Assembly (NCBI GenBank): GCA_041567315.1
Contig: JBFGCA010000117.1
Coordinates: 1-14,877 of the forward strand
Direction of reading: 5' to 3'
From: JBFGCA01 sp041567315
GTDB lineage: Bacteria; Acidobacteriota; Thermoanaerobaculia; Multivoradales; JAHEKO01
Length of the DNA stretch: 14,877 nucleotides
Positions within the stretch are counted from its first letter, which is position 1. The number at the start of each line of letters is the position of its first letter. The translations under genes were made by a program, and so were the position numbers. Shown piece by piece: positions 7,699 through 14,877 of this stretch. The notes beneath the pieces are model-generated. The model was not told the DNA's origin. It did not search any database and saw nothing but the letters and a program-made list of their open reading frames with translations.

Positions 7699-8403
7699 AT
7701 GAGACCCAAGCGATTCACCTTCATCGTCGTCGCCCTGCTACTGGTAGGAGCCGGCGCCGCCTGGGCGGGGCAGGGAGCCATCGTCCGCGTCCTCGGCTCC
7801 TCGGTCAACCCGACCCAGGACCTGGACATCGGCGGCACCGAGCGGTTTAGCCTTGGTGACGGGACGACACTGACTGCCGAGGGCAGCGGCAAGATCGAGG
7901 CCGACAGCGCGTTCGGCCTGTGCCTCGACTTCGAGCACCGGCTCAGCCAGCGGCTCGGAATCAACGTCTCGGTGATGCGCTCGCGTCATCAGATCGAGCT
8001 GTCCGGCAGAGAGACGACGCGTATCACCGACGACGCCACCGGCAGCGTCTTGTTCGAAGACACCGAGAACGTGTCGATGAAGTCCGAGCGGGGCGACGTG
8101 ACGCCGTTCCTGGTGGGCCCCAACTTCCACTTCGGACCCAGCGCCAAGCTCGACCTCTACGCCGGCCCCTTCGTGGGCTTCGTGGTCTACGACGACGTCG
8201 AGTTCCAGGGCGAGCGGCTCGGCATCGACGAGGACTTCGCCTACGGCGCCACGGTCGGGGTCGACATCCCCTTCAGCCAGAAGCTGGCGTTCAGCGGCGC
8301 CGCCCGCTACATGGTCAGCGAGGCCAAGCCCAACGAGCCGGATTCCCAGACGCTCGACATGGACTCCCTGGTCCTCCAGTTCGGCATCGGCTACCGCTTC
8401 TGA
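7699..8403 (+). CDS. Small outer-membrane β-barrel protein (OmpW/OmpA-barrel-like)
   Basis: A 234-residue protein with a clear Sec signal peptide (MRPKRFTFIVVALLLVGAGAAWA, cleavage near AWA|GQ). The mature part has alternating hydrophobic/polar strands such as FLVGPNFHFGPSAKLDLYAGPFVGFVVYD and SLVLQFGIGYRF, and it ends in aromatic Phe, the usual signal for outer-membrane barrel assembly. The length and strand pattern fit an eight-stranded barrel of the OMP_b-brl/OmpW type. ATG 7699 is chosen because AAGGA (7687-7691) lies 7 nt upstream and the signal peptide starts exactly there; the in-frame ATG at 7627 would put 24 charged residues ahead of the signal peptide. The gene stands alone between two hairpins, downstream of the sigma/kinase operon, and could be a target of that sigma factor. 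Its cargo or function is unknown. Confidence 0.8.
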   Translation: MRPKRFTFIVVALLLVGAGAAWAGQGAIVRVLGSSVNPTQDLDIGGTERFSLGDGTTLTAEGSGKIEADSAFGLCLDFEHRLSQRLGINVSVMRSRHQIELSGRETTRITDDATGSVLFEDTENVSMKSERGDVTPFLVGPNFHFGPSAKLDLYAGPFVGFVVYDDVEFQGERLGIDEDFAYGATVGVDIPFSQKLAFSGAARYMVSEAKPNEPDSQTLDMDSLVLQFGIGYRF

Positions 8404-8431
8404 GCCGTGCTGCTCGCGGCCGGGCCGATGG

Positions 8432-8471
8432 GGTGCGCCCGGCCCGGCCGCTCGGGCCGGCCCGGCGCACC
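8432..8471 (+). terminator. Strong GC hairpin after the β-barrel gene
   Basis: GGTGCGCC (8432-8439) pairs perfectly with GGCGCACC (8464-8471), and GGCCCG/CGGGCC inside extend the stem with bulges. It begins 29 bases after the stop. A T-tract is lacking, as often in GC-rich genomes, so termination is plausible but not proven. Confidence 0.5.
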
Positions 8472-8521
8472 GGAGCCCTCGCGGGGCGCGTTAGACCGTT
8501 CGGTGGCCGCTCTCGGTTGTC

Positions 8522-8550
8522 TTGACAAGATGGTGAACGACGTTTACTAT
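8522..8550 (+). promoter_or_regulatory. Near-consensus sigma-70 promoter of the TetR operon
   Basis: TTGACA at 8522-8527, a 17-nt spacer, and TACTAT at 8545-8550 match the housekeeping consensus closely and stand out as AT-rich in this GC-rich DNA. Transcription would start about 8555-8559, at or next to the GTG start codon at 8557, implying a leaderless or nearly leaderless mRNA. A small inverted repeat, TTGTC-TT-GACAA (8517-8528), overlaps the -35 box. Confidence 0.75.
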
Positions 8551-8564
8551 GTGTAAGTGACGTT
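8536..8564. promoter_or_regulatory. Putative TetR autoregulatory operator
   Basis: AACGACGTTTAC and GTAAGTGACGTT form an inverted repeat with 12-bp arms (9 of 12 positions matching) around a 5-nt centre. It covers the -10 box and the predicted transcription start of the tetR-like gene. The size and position fit a classic TetR-family operator, so binding would block polymerase and repress the whole three-gene operon. Assignment to this particular regulator is inference. Confidence 0.6.
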
Positions 8565-9180
8565 GACATCCGGTGCCGAGACCAGCCGGACCCGAACCGA
8601 GCTCCGCATCGTCGAAGCCGCCCGCTCCCTGCTGGCCTCGGGCGGGGCCGAAGCCTGCTCGATGCGGGCGGTCGGCGAGCGAGCGGGGGTGACCGCGGCG
8701 GCGATCTACCGGCACTTCCGGGACAAACAGGCACTGATCGACCATCTGGTGGCGCGGGCCTACGAGAACTTCGAGCTGGCGCTGCTCAGGGCCATCGCGC
8801 CGCTGCCCGTGGGCTCCTTCGAGCGCCTGGCGGCGCTCGGCGAGGCCTACCTGGCCTTTGCCACCGAGAACCCGGAGGAGTTCAAGATCCTGTTCACGCC
8901 GCTGCCCGGCAAGCGCAAGCGGCTGCGCGACCTGCCGGCCGACGGCGGCTATCCGATCCTGCGGCAATGCGCGGTCGAGGCGATCCGGGAAGGCACGGTG
9001 CGGGACGGCGACGCCGACCTGATCTCGCTCTTTCTCTGGTCGCGGGTCCACGGCCTGGTGATGCTGCTGATGGCCTGCGATTTCGAGGGGGACATCGACC
9101 TGGCCGGTGAGCTGACGCCGGCGAGCCTGTTTCGACAGACCCGCGACCTGGTTCTCGAAGGTCTGGCGCCGCGTGACTGA
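8557..9180 (+). CDS. TetR-family transcriptional regulator (WHG-type C-terminal domain)
   Basis: A 207-residue repressor of normal TetR size. Residues 13-60 form the DNA-binding domain, with the helix-turn-helix at about 35-54 (SMRAVGERAGVTAAAIYRHF) followed by RDKQALIDHLVARAY, the standard TetR pattern. The C-terminal ligand domain has FERLAALGEAYLAFATENPEEFKILF and FLWSRVHGLVMLL, which resemble the WHG/TetR_C_33 domain. The GTG start at 8557 coincides with the expected transcription start, so translation is probably leaderless; TTG 8563 is an alternative. The last 8 bases overlap the following membrane gene, so the regulator very likely controls that gene as well as itself, through the inverted repeat at its own promoter. 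The ligand is unknown. Confidence 0.92.
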   Translation: MTLTSGAETSRTRTELRIVEAARSLLASGGAEACSMRAVGERAGVTAAAIYRHFRDKQALIDHLVARAYENFELALLRAIAPLPVGSFERLAALGEAYLAFATENPEEFKILFTPLPGKRKRLRDLPADGGYPILRQCAVEAIREGTVRDGDADLISLFLWSRVHGLVMLLMACDFEGDIDLAGELTPASLFRQTRDLVLEGLAPRD

Positions 9181-10798
9181 GGGTCGCCAGCGCGGCCGGC
9201 CGAGGGTCTCGCCAGGCGCCTGGCTGACGCTGGGCGCGGCGCTGCTGCTGGTGGCCAACGGCCGCTGGATCGTGCCGGCGGCGACCTGGCTGGCCCCGAT
9301 CGGCTGGCTGGTCTTCCTCGACCGCAGCCGAAGGTGGCCGGGTCTCGCGATCGGCCTGACCGCCTTCGTGCTCGTCCAGTTCGTCTCGTGGTGGGGTCTG
9401 ATCCCGGCGCCGGGCGTCCTCTACTTCCTGATCGCCGGCGTCTACGGCGTGGTCTATTTCGTCCCGTTCGCGGCGCATCGCCTGCTCGCCGGCAGGCTGC
9501 GGGGCATCGCCGCCACCCTGGTCCTGCCGGTCGCCTGGGTGGCTATCGAGTTCGTCTTCCAGCGCTGGGTGACGCCCTACGGGAGCTGGTTCTCCCTGGC
9601 CTACACGCAGACCTGGAGCCGGGCGCTGCTGCAGCTGGTTTCCGTAACGGGAACGTGGGGAGTCTCCTTTCTCGTCACCTGGTTCGCGGCGATCGCGGCG
9701 CTCGGCGTGGCGGGTCGTCGGGAGAGCCGGGTAGAGGGGCGTCCAGGCGTCCACCGGGGACCGCCGGGGGCTCGGACGGCCGACGCGAAGGTCGCGACGC
9801 CGGGAGCGAGCGTGTCCGTGCGGCGGGCGTTCGCGGCGTTCGCGCTCGTCGCGCTGGCGGTCTGGAGCTTCGGCACCTGGCGCCTGGGGAGTGCCTCGGA
9901 TGCGGCCGAGCGCGTCCGGGTGGCCGGCCTGGTGCCCTCCGCGAATCTCGCCCGCGACCTCGAGCGGGCGCTGGCGCCCATCCGCCGCGGCGTCCCGCTC
10001 GACGACGAGCTGATCGCGTCGATCCGGCCCCTCGTCGACCGACTCAACGAGGATCTGCTCGAGCGCAGCCGGCGCGAGGCGCGAGCCGGGGCCCAGGTGA
10101 TCGCCTGGTCCGAGACCGCCGGCCGGGTGCTTGCCGAGGACGAGGCCGATCTGTTGCGCCGGGCCGGCCGACTGGCCGCGGGCGAAGGCGTCACCCTGCT
10201 GCTCGCCTACGGCGTCTGGAATCTGGACGCGCCCAAGCCCTTCGACAACAAAGTGGTGGCCATCGACGCCGCCGGCGAGCCACGCTGGCACTACCGCAAG
10301 GCCCACCCGATCGTCGGCGGCGAGTCGTTCATGACCCCGGCCGGCGACGGCGTCGTTCGCTACCTGGACACCCCGCAGGGCCGGGTCGGCGCGGTCATCT
10401 GCCACGACCTGGACTTCCCCTGGCTCCTCCGACAGGCGTCCCCCGCGCGCATCGGCCTGGTGATCGGCCCCTCCGCCGATTGGCCTGCGATCGCCTCGAT
10501 GCACGCCGACATGGCGCGGGTGCGCGCCGTGGAGTGGGGCTTCTCGCTCCTCAGGCCGACCAGCGGCGGCCGAGCCATCGCCGTCGACCCCCTCGGCCGA
10601 CCGGCCGCGGCGGTCGACTTCCCGACCGACGCCATCGTCGCCTATCTGCCCGTGCGGCCGGTCTTCACCGTCTACGGCGCGATCGGCGACGCTTTCGCCT
10701 GGCTCTGTCTCGCGGCCCTTCCGGTGCTGATCGTAGCCGGGCGCCAGCAGCGACCCGGCCCCCAGGCATCAGGTGCTGCAGCAGAAGCGGAGCAGTGA
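9173..10798 (+). CDS. Lnt-like membrane-bound carbon-nitrogen hydrolase (apolipoprotein N-acyltransferase relative)
   Basis: A 541-residue protein with the Lnt architecture: about six N-terminal helices (residues 15-180 and one near 220-240), a large nitrilase-type domain, and a C-terminal helix (FAWLCLAALPVLIVAG). The Glu-Lys-Cys triad of nitrilases is visible: Glu314 in AWSETAGR, Lys376 in HYRKAHPIVGGE, and Cys410 in AVICHDLDFPWLLRQA. These correspond to the WPE, YxK..LVPFGE and ICYE..FP motifs of E. coli Lnt. The active site is therefore probably functional, but several motif neighbours differ from housekeeping Lnt (PIVGGE for LVPFGE). A hydrophilic, Arg/Gly/Pro-rich insertion (about 183-215) separates two helices. 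It is in an operon with TetR and overlaps it by 8 bases (GTG start), a context not typical for housekeeping Lnt, so it may be a paralogue with another acyl or amide substrate. Confidence 0.85.
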   Translation: MTEGRQRGRPRVSPGAWLTLGAALLLVANGRWIVPAATWLAPIGWLVFLDRSRRWPGLAIGLTAFVLVQFVSWWGLIPAPGVLYFLIAGVYGVVYFVPFAAHRLLAGRLRGIAATLVLPVAWVAIEFVFQRWVTPYGSWFSLAYTQTWSRALLQLVSVTGTWGVSFLVTWFAAIAALGVAGRRESRVEGRPGVHRGPPGARTADAKVATPGASVSVRRAFAAFALVALAVWSFGTWRLGSASDAAERVRVAGLVPSANLARDLERALAPIRRGVPLDDELIASIRPLVDRLNEDLLERSRREARAGAQVIAWSETAGRVLAEDEADLLRRAGRLAAGEGVTLLLAYGVWNLDAPKPFDNKVVAIDAAGEPRWHYRKAHPIVGGESFMTPAGDGVVRYLDTPQGRVGAVICHDLDFPWLLRQASPARIGLVIGPSADWPAIASMHADMARVRAVEWGFSLLRPTSGGRAIAVDPLGRPAAAVDFPTDAIVAYLPVRPVFTVYGAIGDAFAWLCLAALPVLIVAGRQQRPGPQASGAAAEAEQ

Positions 10799-11337
10799 GC
10801 AGGAGCCGTGTCCGAAAAATCCTGATGGGCGGCCTCTTGGCCTGCCTGTCGACCGTCCCGGCCGTCGCGGGAGGCCAGTCGCCACGGTTGCTGATCCCTT
10901 TCGAGATTGAGGATCAGCACCGGCGGCTTCATCGCCAGGCCGACTACCTGGACCGGGTCGTCCTGGTGCTCGGCAGCGACCGCGGCGGTAGCCGGTTCAG
11001 CGCCGGCTGGCGCCGGGCGATCACGCAAGCCGTCGGTGGCGAGCCCCGATTCGACAAGCTGTCCGTCCTCTCGCTCGCCGATCTGCGCGGCGTGCCTTTC
11101 TTCGTCCGTGGCTCGGTCCGCAAGAGGTTCCCCAGAGCCCCCGATAACCGGGTCCTCCTGGACTGGAAAGGCCTTTTCCCGGTGACCTACGCCTTCGAGC
11201 CCGACGCCTGCAACCTCCTGGTCTTCGCAGCCGACGGCGCCCTGGTGATCCAGGCCCACGGCCGCGAGGTGGACCCCGAGACCCTCGCGGCCGTCGTCGC
11301 GGCAATCCGGGAGCAGCTCGAAAGGCAAGCCAGGTAA
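10795..11337 (+). CDS. Exported thioredoxin-fold-like protein lacking CxxC
   Basis: A 180-residue protein. The GTG start at 10795 overlaps the upstream stop (GTGA). The N-terminus is basic then hydrophobic (RKILMGGLLACLSTVPAVA|GG), giving a signal peptide; Cys17 after LLA is a possible but imperfect lipobox. The mature part starts FEIEDQHRRLHRQADYLDRVVLVLGSD, which resembles the F-x-L-x-DQ-x-G start of AhpC/redoxin and YtfJ-like thioredoxin folds. At the position of the redox motif it has DRGGSR, so both active-site cysteines appear to be replaced (Arg and Ser). Further on, FPVTYAFEPDACNLLVFAADGALVIQAHG resembles the strand-turn-strand end of a thioredoxin fold with ALVIQAHGR. It is the last gene of the TetR operon. 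The family assignment is tentative; the function is unknown. Confidence 0.6.
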   Translation: MSRSRVRKILMGGLLACLSTVPAVAGGQSPRLLIPFEIEDQHRRLHRQADYLDRVVLVLGSDRGGSRFSAGWRRAITQAVGGEPRFDKLSVLSLADLRGVPFFVRGSVRKRFPRAPDNRVLLDWKGLFPVTYAFEPDACNLLVFAADGALVIQAHGREVDPETLAAVVAAIREQLERQAR

Positions 11338-11377
11338 CGGGCCAGGACGCAGGTCCGCCGTCAGCGGCCGTCGCGGC

Positions 11378-11821
11378 TCATTCGCTACCGAGAAACTGGG
11401 TAGGAGTCACGGCCGGGGGCGCGATCTTGCCCCTGAAATGCGTCGCGTCCCAGCTCACGAAGGCCTCGGCGTCGGGTGCCCAGGCGTCGACGGCATATGC
11501 CACCAGCGCGTCGCCGAAGCTCAGCCGGCGGGCGACGTGGGCAAGCAACTCGTCGGCCCCTGCCGTGATCAGGCTCGGCGGAGAAGGGCTGGGTAGGGTC
11601 TCGACCGCGAATCGGCGGCCGAAGTAGGCGTAGAGCGTGCGGAGTTGCCGGCGGTTGAGGTTGAAGGAAAGGATCCCGCAGGTCTCGAGCACGTTGATCA
11701 CGCTGGTGACGCCGTCGCCGCGCTCGCGGAGACGCTCCAGGAAGCGCCGGTTGTCGGCGGCACCGGCGTCTCTCGGATAGCGCAGCGCGATGACGAAGAC
11801 GTTGGTGTCGACGAAGATCAC
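11378..11821 (-). CDS. PIN-domain toxin (VapC-like ribonuclease)
   Basis: A 147-residue PIN-domain protein. The acidic metal-binding residues of the family are all present: Asp5 in FVDTNVFV, Glu46 in VINVLETCG, Asp104 in SFGDALVAYAVD, and Asp125 in FVSWDATHF. It should be an Mg-dependent endoribonuclease, as VapC-type toxins are, with an unknown RNA target. The GTG start at 11821 overlaps the antitoxin stop (GTGA), so the two are translationally coupled with antitoxin first. The open frame extends upstream across the antitoxin gene without coding signs, so that extension is not used. It is convergent with the thioredoxin-like gene, with only 40 bases between the stops. A chromosomal toxin-antitoxin module is the simplest reading. 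Confidence 0.9.
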   Translation of the reverse strand: MIFVDTNVFVIALRYPRDAGAADNRRFLERLRERGDGVTSVINVLETCGILSFNLNRRQLRTLYAYFGRRFAVETLPSPSPPSLITAGADELLAHVARRLSFGDALVAYAVDAWAPDAEAFVSWDATHFRGKIAPPAVTPTQFLGSE

Positions 11822-12081
11822 GGCCGCCGGCGCGAAGCCGCCATCGCCTCCTCGACCGACCCGAAGCGGGGCTCCGAAGCCGCCAGCGCCGCCTCGATCT
11901 CCGCCCACCCCTCCTCGTAGGACGGCAGCTCGCCCCCGCCGGCCGCGGACTCCACCGGCACCATCACCGCCGCCGGCTTCCCCCGCCGCGTCAGCACCAC
12001 CCGATCCCCCCGCCCCACGGCCCGAAACGCGTCCCCCGTTCGGTTCTTCAGCTCCTTGGCCGTCATCGTGATCGTCGCCAT
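11818..12081 (-). CDS. Phd/YefM-family antitoxin
   Basis: An 87-residue antitoxin. The N-terminal half, TMTAKELKNRTGDAFRAVGRGDRVVLTRRGKPAAVMVPV, is the typical Phd/YefM DNA-binding fold (AK-x-L-x-N..G..F..V..G..V.LTRRGKPAAV). The acidic C-terminal half (SYEEGWAEIEAALAASEPRFGSVEEAM) should wrap and neutralise the PIN toxin. ATG 12081 is chosen because AAGGAG lies 5 nt upstream and the Phd domain starts directly there; longer in-frame starts would read through the promoter. Phd proteins repress their own operons, so this protein, alone or with the toxin, probably binds the region 12083-12130. Confidence 0.92.
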   Translation of the reverse strand: MATITMTAKELKNRTGDAFRAVGRGDRVVLTRRGKPAAVMVPVESAAGGGELPSYEEGWAEIEAALAASEPRFGSVEEAMAASRRRP

Positions 12082-12086
12082 AGTAG

Positions 12087-12092
12087 CTCCTT
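12087..12092 (-). promoter_or_regulatory. Ribosome binding site of the antitoxin gene
   Basis: AAGGAG on the minus strand, 5 nt before ATG 12081, decides the start of the Phd-type antitoxin against longer in-frame alternatives. Confidence 0.7.
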
Positions 12093-12100
12093 GCATGAAG

Positions 12101-12129
12101 AGGGTAGCTATTTGGCTCAGGCGAGTCAA
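12101..12129 (-). promoter_or_regulatory. Promoter of the toxin-antitoxin operon
   Basis: On the minus strand TTGACT (12129-12124), a 17-nt spacer and TACCCT (12106-12101) form a fair sigma-70 promoter about 20 bases before the antitoxin start. The hexamer AGCTAC occurs at the -10 region (12104-12109) and again just before the start codon (12083-12088), exactly 21 bp apart. That puts both on the same DNA face, as expected for paired repressor half-sites. Confidence 0.5.
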
Positions 12130-12182
12130 CGTCATTCCAGCGGAAAGAAGGGCCGCTCCAGTCGAAGGACTCGAACCGCTGA

Positions 12183-12246
12183 CCGGCTCGACCAAGCGGC
12201 TGGCACCTGCTGGGCCGGCTCGACCAAGCGGCTGGCACCTGCTGGG
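12183..12246. repeat. Perfect 32-bp tandem duplication
   Basis: Two identical, directly adjacent 32-bp units (12183-12214 and 12215-12246) begin CCGGCTCGACCAAG and end GGCACCTGCTGGG. There is no spacer between them. The surrounding gene-free stretch 12130-12398 shows no coding signs, so the duplication is intergenic, between the toxin-antitoxin promoter and the end of the VWA gene. Confidence 0.9.
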
Positions 12247-12271
12247 CGGGGCACCTACCCACGCGCGGCGG

Positions 12272-12301
12272 CCGGCCCGACGGAACGGCTGGCACCTCGC
12301 T
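12272..12301. repeat. Degenerate third copy of the 32-bp repeat
   Basis: This segment starts CCGGCCCGAC and contains CGGCTGGCACCT, matching most of the 32-bp unit upstream, with a few substitutions and small shifts at the end. It lies 25 bases after the second perfect copy, suggesting an older, decayed member of the same array. Confidence 0.6.
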
Positions 12302-12376
12302 AACCGGCAGGCTGTCGCGTCCGGCGGTGCTTCCTACCTGAAAGAAGCAGGCATAACCGCGCTGCCGGAACCAGAA

Positions 12377-12391
12377 CCCAAGGCCCTTGGG
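12377..12391 (-). terminator. Possible terminator hairpin of the AAA/VWA operon
   Basis: CCCAAGG-G-CCTTGGG on the minus strand, 7 bases after the VWA stop codon, can fold as a 5-bp stem with a 5-nt loop and is followed by the moderately T-rich TTCTGGTT. Placement is good; the T-tract is weak. Confidence 0.4.
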
Positions 12392-12398
12392 CGGTTCG

Positions 12399-13487
12399 CT
12401 AATGCACCCGCCGGCGGCGGTTGCGGATGTAGTCGGTGAGGATGAACTCGCCTAAGTCGTAGGGGGAGGCGAAGTAGGCGCGGCCGCGGTTGATGCGGGT
12501 GAGTTTGTCGACGAAGTCGGTGAGGGTGGGGTCGGTGGCCAGCATGAAGGTGGTGATGACGATCCGCTGGCGGCGGCACTGCTCGACCTCTTCGAGGGTG
12601 CGGTTGACGATCTTGAGGTCGAGCCCGAAGGGGTTCTTGTAGATCCGCCCGCCCTCGGTGATGGCCGAGGGCTTGCCGTCGGTGATCAGTAAGATCTGGC
12701 GGTTGGGCTGTTTGCGGCGGGCGAGCAGGCCGCGGGCCATCTGCAGGGCCTCGCGGGTGTTGGTGTGGTAGGGGCCGGCCTGGACGTAGGGCAGCTCGTC
12801 GAGCTCGACCCGGTTGGCGCGGTCGCCGAACAGGACGACCGCCAGGAAGTCCTTGGGGTAGCGGGTGGTGATCAGCTCGGTCAGCGCCAGGGCGACGGTC
12901 TTGGCGGGGGTGATGCGGTCCTCGCCGTAGAGCACCATCGAGTGGCTGACGTCGATGGCCAGCACCGTGGCGCAGGCGGTCAGGTGCTCGGTCTCGTGGA
13001 CCTCGAGGTCGTCCTCGGTCAGCTCGAGGTCGCCGCGGGTGCGCTTGAGTGCGTTGTGGACCGAGCGCATGGCGTCGATCCGGTGGACGTCGTCGCCGAA
13101 GCTGTAGGGGCGGGTCTCGGGCAGCCGCTCGACGCCCTCGCCGGTGGCGCGCACCGGGTGGTAGCCGGGGCCGCCGCGCTTGAGCCCGCTGAAGATCTCC
13201 TCGAAGGCGCCGCGCCGCACCTGCCGCTCGCCGCTGCCGGTGAGCCGCAGCCCGCCGGCGGCGTCGCGCTCGACCAGCCGCCGCTCTTCGAGCTGGGCGA
13301 AAAAGGCCTCCAGGTCGACGCCCTCGTCGATGTAGCCCTGCTCCTGCAGGTAGCGCATCCAGCGCATCGCCTCCTCGGGGTCGCCGCCGGCCGCCAGCAG
13401 TAGCTGGTTGAACAGCCGCAGCAGGTCGAGGCCGGCGAGGAGCGCCTGCAGCAGCGCCGGGTCCAGGTAGAGGTAGCGGTGTCGCAC
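12399..13487 (-). CDS. VWA-domain protein, partner of the adjacent AAA+ ATPase
   Basis: A 362-residue protein. The N-terminal 150 residues are helical and charged. From about residue 170 there is a von Willebrand factor A domain with a MIDAS metal site: DVSHS (Asp179-Ser183), a Thr in YHTNTREALQMARGLL, and Asp270 in LLITDGKPS. The C-terminus ends in DYIRNRRRRVH. MIDAS domains bind Mg and mediate protein-protein contacts; in ChlI/ChlD and MoxR/VWA pairs the VWA subunit delivers substrates to, or is driven by, the ATPase. The gene lies 28 bases behind the ATPase gene in the same direction and starts with GTG without a strong Shine-Dalgarno, suggesting translational dependence on the upstream gene. 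No signal peptide or membrane segment was seen, so a cytoplasmic complex is likely. The specific client is unknown. Confidence 0.88.
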   Translation of the reverse strand: MRHRYLYLDPALLQALLAGLDLLRLFNQLLLAAGGDPEEAMRWMRYLQEQGYIDEGVDLEAFFAQLEERRLVERDAAGGLRLTGSGERQVRRGAFEEIFSGLKRGGPGYHPVRATGEGVERLPETRPYSFGDDVHRIDAMRSVHNALKRTRGDLELTEDDLEVHETEHLTACATVLAIDVSHSMVLYGEDRITPAKTVALALTELITTRYPKDFLAVVLFGDRANRVELDELPYVQAGPYHTNTREALQMARGLLARRKQPNRQILLITDGKPSAITEGGRIYKNPFGLDLKIVNRTLEEVEQCRRQRIVITTFMLATDPTLTDFVDKLTRINRGRAYFASPYDLGEFILTDYIRNRRRRVH

Positions 13488-13515
13488 GCCGCGGCGTCGC
13501 CGCCCGGGCCGGCGC

Positions 13516-14877
<1,362 letters not shown>

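Noticed and set aside
8894..10504. 536-codon minus-strand open frame opposite the TetR and Lnt-like genes
   Set aside because: The opposite strand has an intact TetR and a complete nitrilase triad; the antisense product looks like low-complexity GC-driven sequence.
9334..10794. Upstream extension of the thioredoxin-like reading frame
   Set aside because: The extension runs through the Lnt-like gene in another frame and is Arg/Gly/Pro-rich; a signal peptide begins right after GTG 10795, which overlaps the previous stop.
12130..12200. tRNA-like T-arm (minus strand GGTTCGAGTCC, at 12167-12177)
   Set aside because: The flanking bases do not pair as a T-stem beyond two pairs, and no anticodon or acceptor stem could be built around it, so neither a tRNA nor an attachment-site remnant is supported.
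11822..12295. Upstream extension of the PIN toxin reading frame
   Set aside because: It overlaps the whole antitoxin in another frame and is nearly pure Gly/Ala/Arg; the GTG at 11821 starts directly at the PIN motif.
12183..12301. Short CRISPR array
   Set aside because: The two perfect 32-bp copies are directly adjacent with no spacer, only one decayed copy follows, and no cas gene is nearby.

Overview
This is a GC-rich bacterial window, dense in genes and mostly chromosomal in character. It contains outer-membrane and periplasmic proteins (a β-barrel, a lipoprotein-type M48 protease, an apolipoprotein N-acyltransferase relative), so the host is Gram-negative. A TIGR02999-type ECF sigma factor that overlaps a very large Ser/Thr kinase is most typical of Acidobacteriota, although Planctomycetota, Myxococcota or similar lineages cannot be excluded. 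The lineage is inferred from gene types only.

Layout. 1-1461 (+): the last codons of a hydantoinase B/oxoprolinase subunit, overlapping by ATGA an Nramp-superfamily transporter whose metal-binding motifs are replaced. 1575-3047 (+): an exported M48 metalloprotease, followed by a hairpin. 3170-7527 (+): an ECF sigma factor overlapping a 1255-residue kinase-ATPase-TPR protein. 7699-8403 (+): a small outer-membrane β-barrel followed by a strong hairpin. 8522-11337 (+): a near-consensus promoter with an overlapping inverted repeat drives three overlapping genes: a TetR regulator, an Lnt-like membrane nitrilase and an exported thioredoxin-fold protein without CxxC. 11378-12081 (-): a Phd/PIN toxin-antitoxin pair convergent with that operon. 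12082-12398: a gene-free stretch with the toxin-antitoxin promoter, a perfect 32-bp tandem duplication with a decayed third copy, and a possible terminator. 12399-14877 (-): a VWA protein preceded by a MoxR/ChlI-type AAA+ ATPase that runs off the window.

How the genes may work together. The most interesting unit is the sigma-kinase pair. The sigma factor lacks the acidic DAED motif of region 2.2 and has QPTA there, with Thr58 in the position where related kinase-linked ECF factors are switched on by phosphorylation. The overlapping kinase carries an ATPase/TPR sensor instead of a transmembrane sensor. The second is the hydantoinase/oxoprolinase-Nramp coupling, which suggests that the transporter moves an organic substrate or ion linked to 5-oxoproline or hydantoin metabolism rather than Mn/Fe. 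The third is the self-regulated TetR/Lnt-like/thioredoxin-like operon, whose job is unknown. No phage, IS element, CRISPR array, rRNA or intact tRNA was seen.
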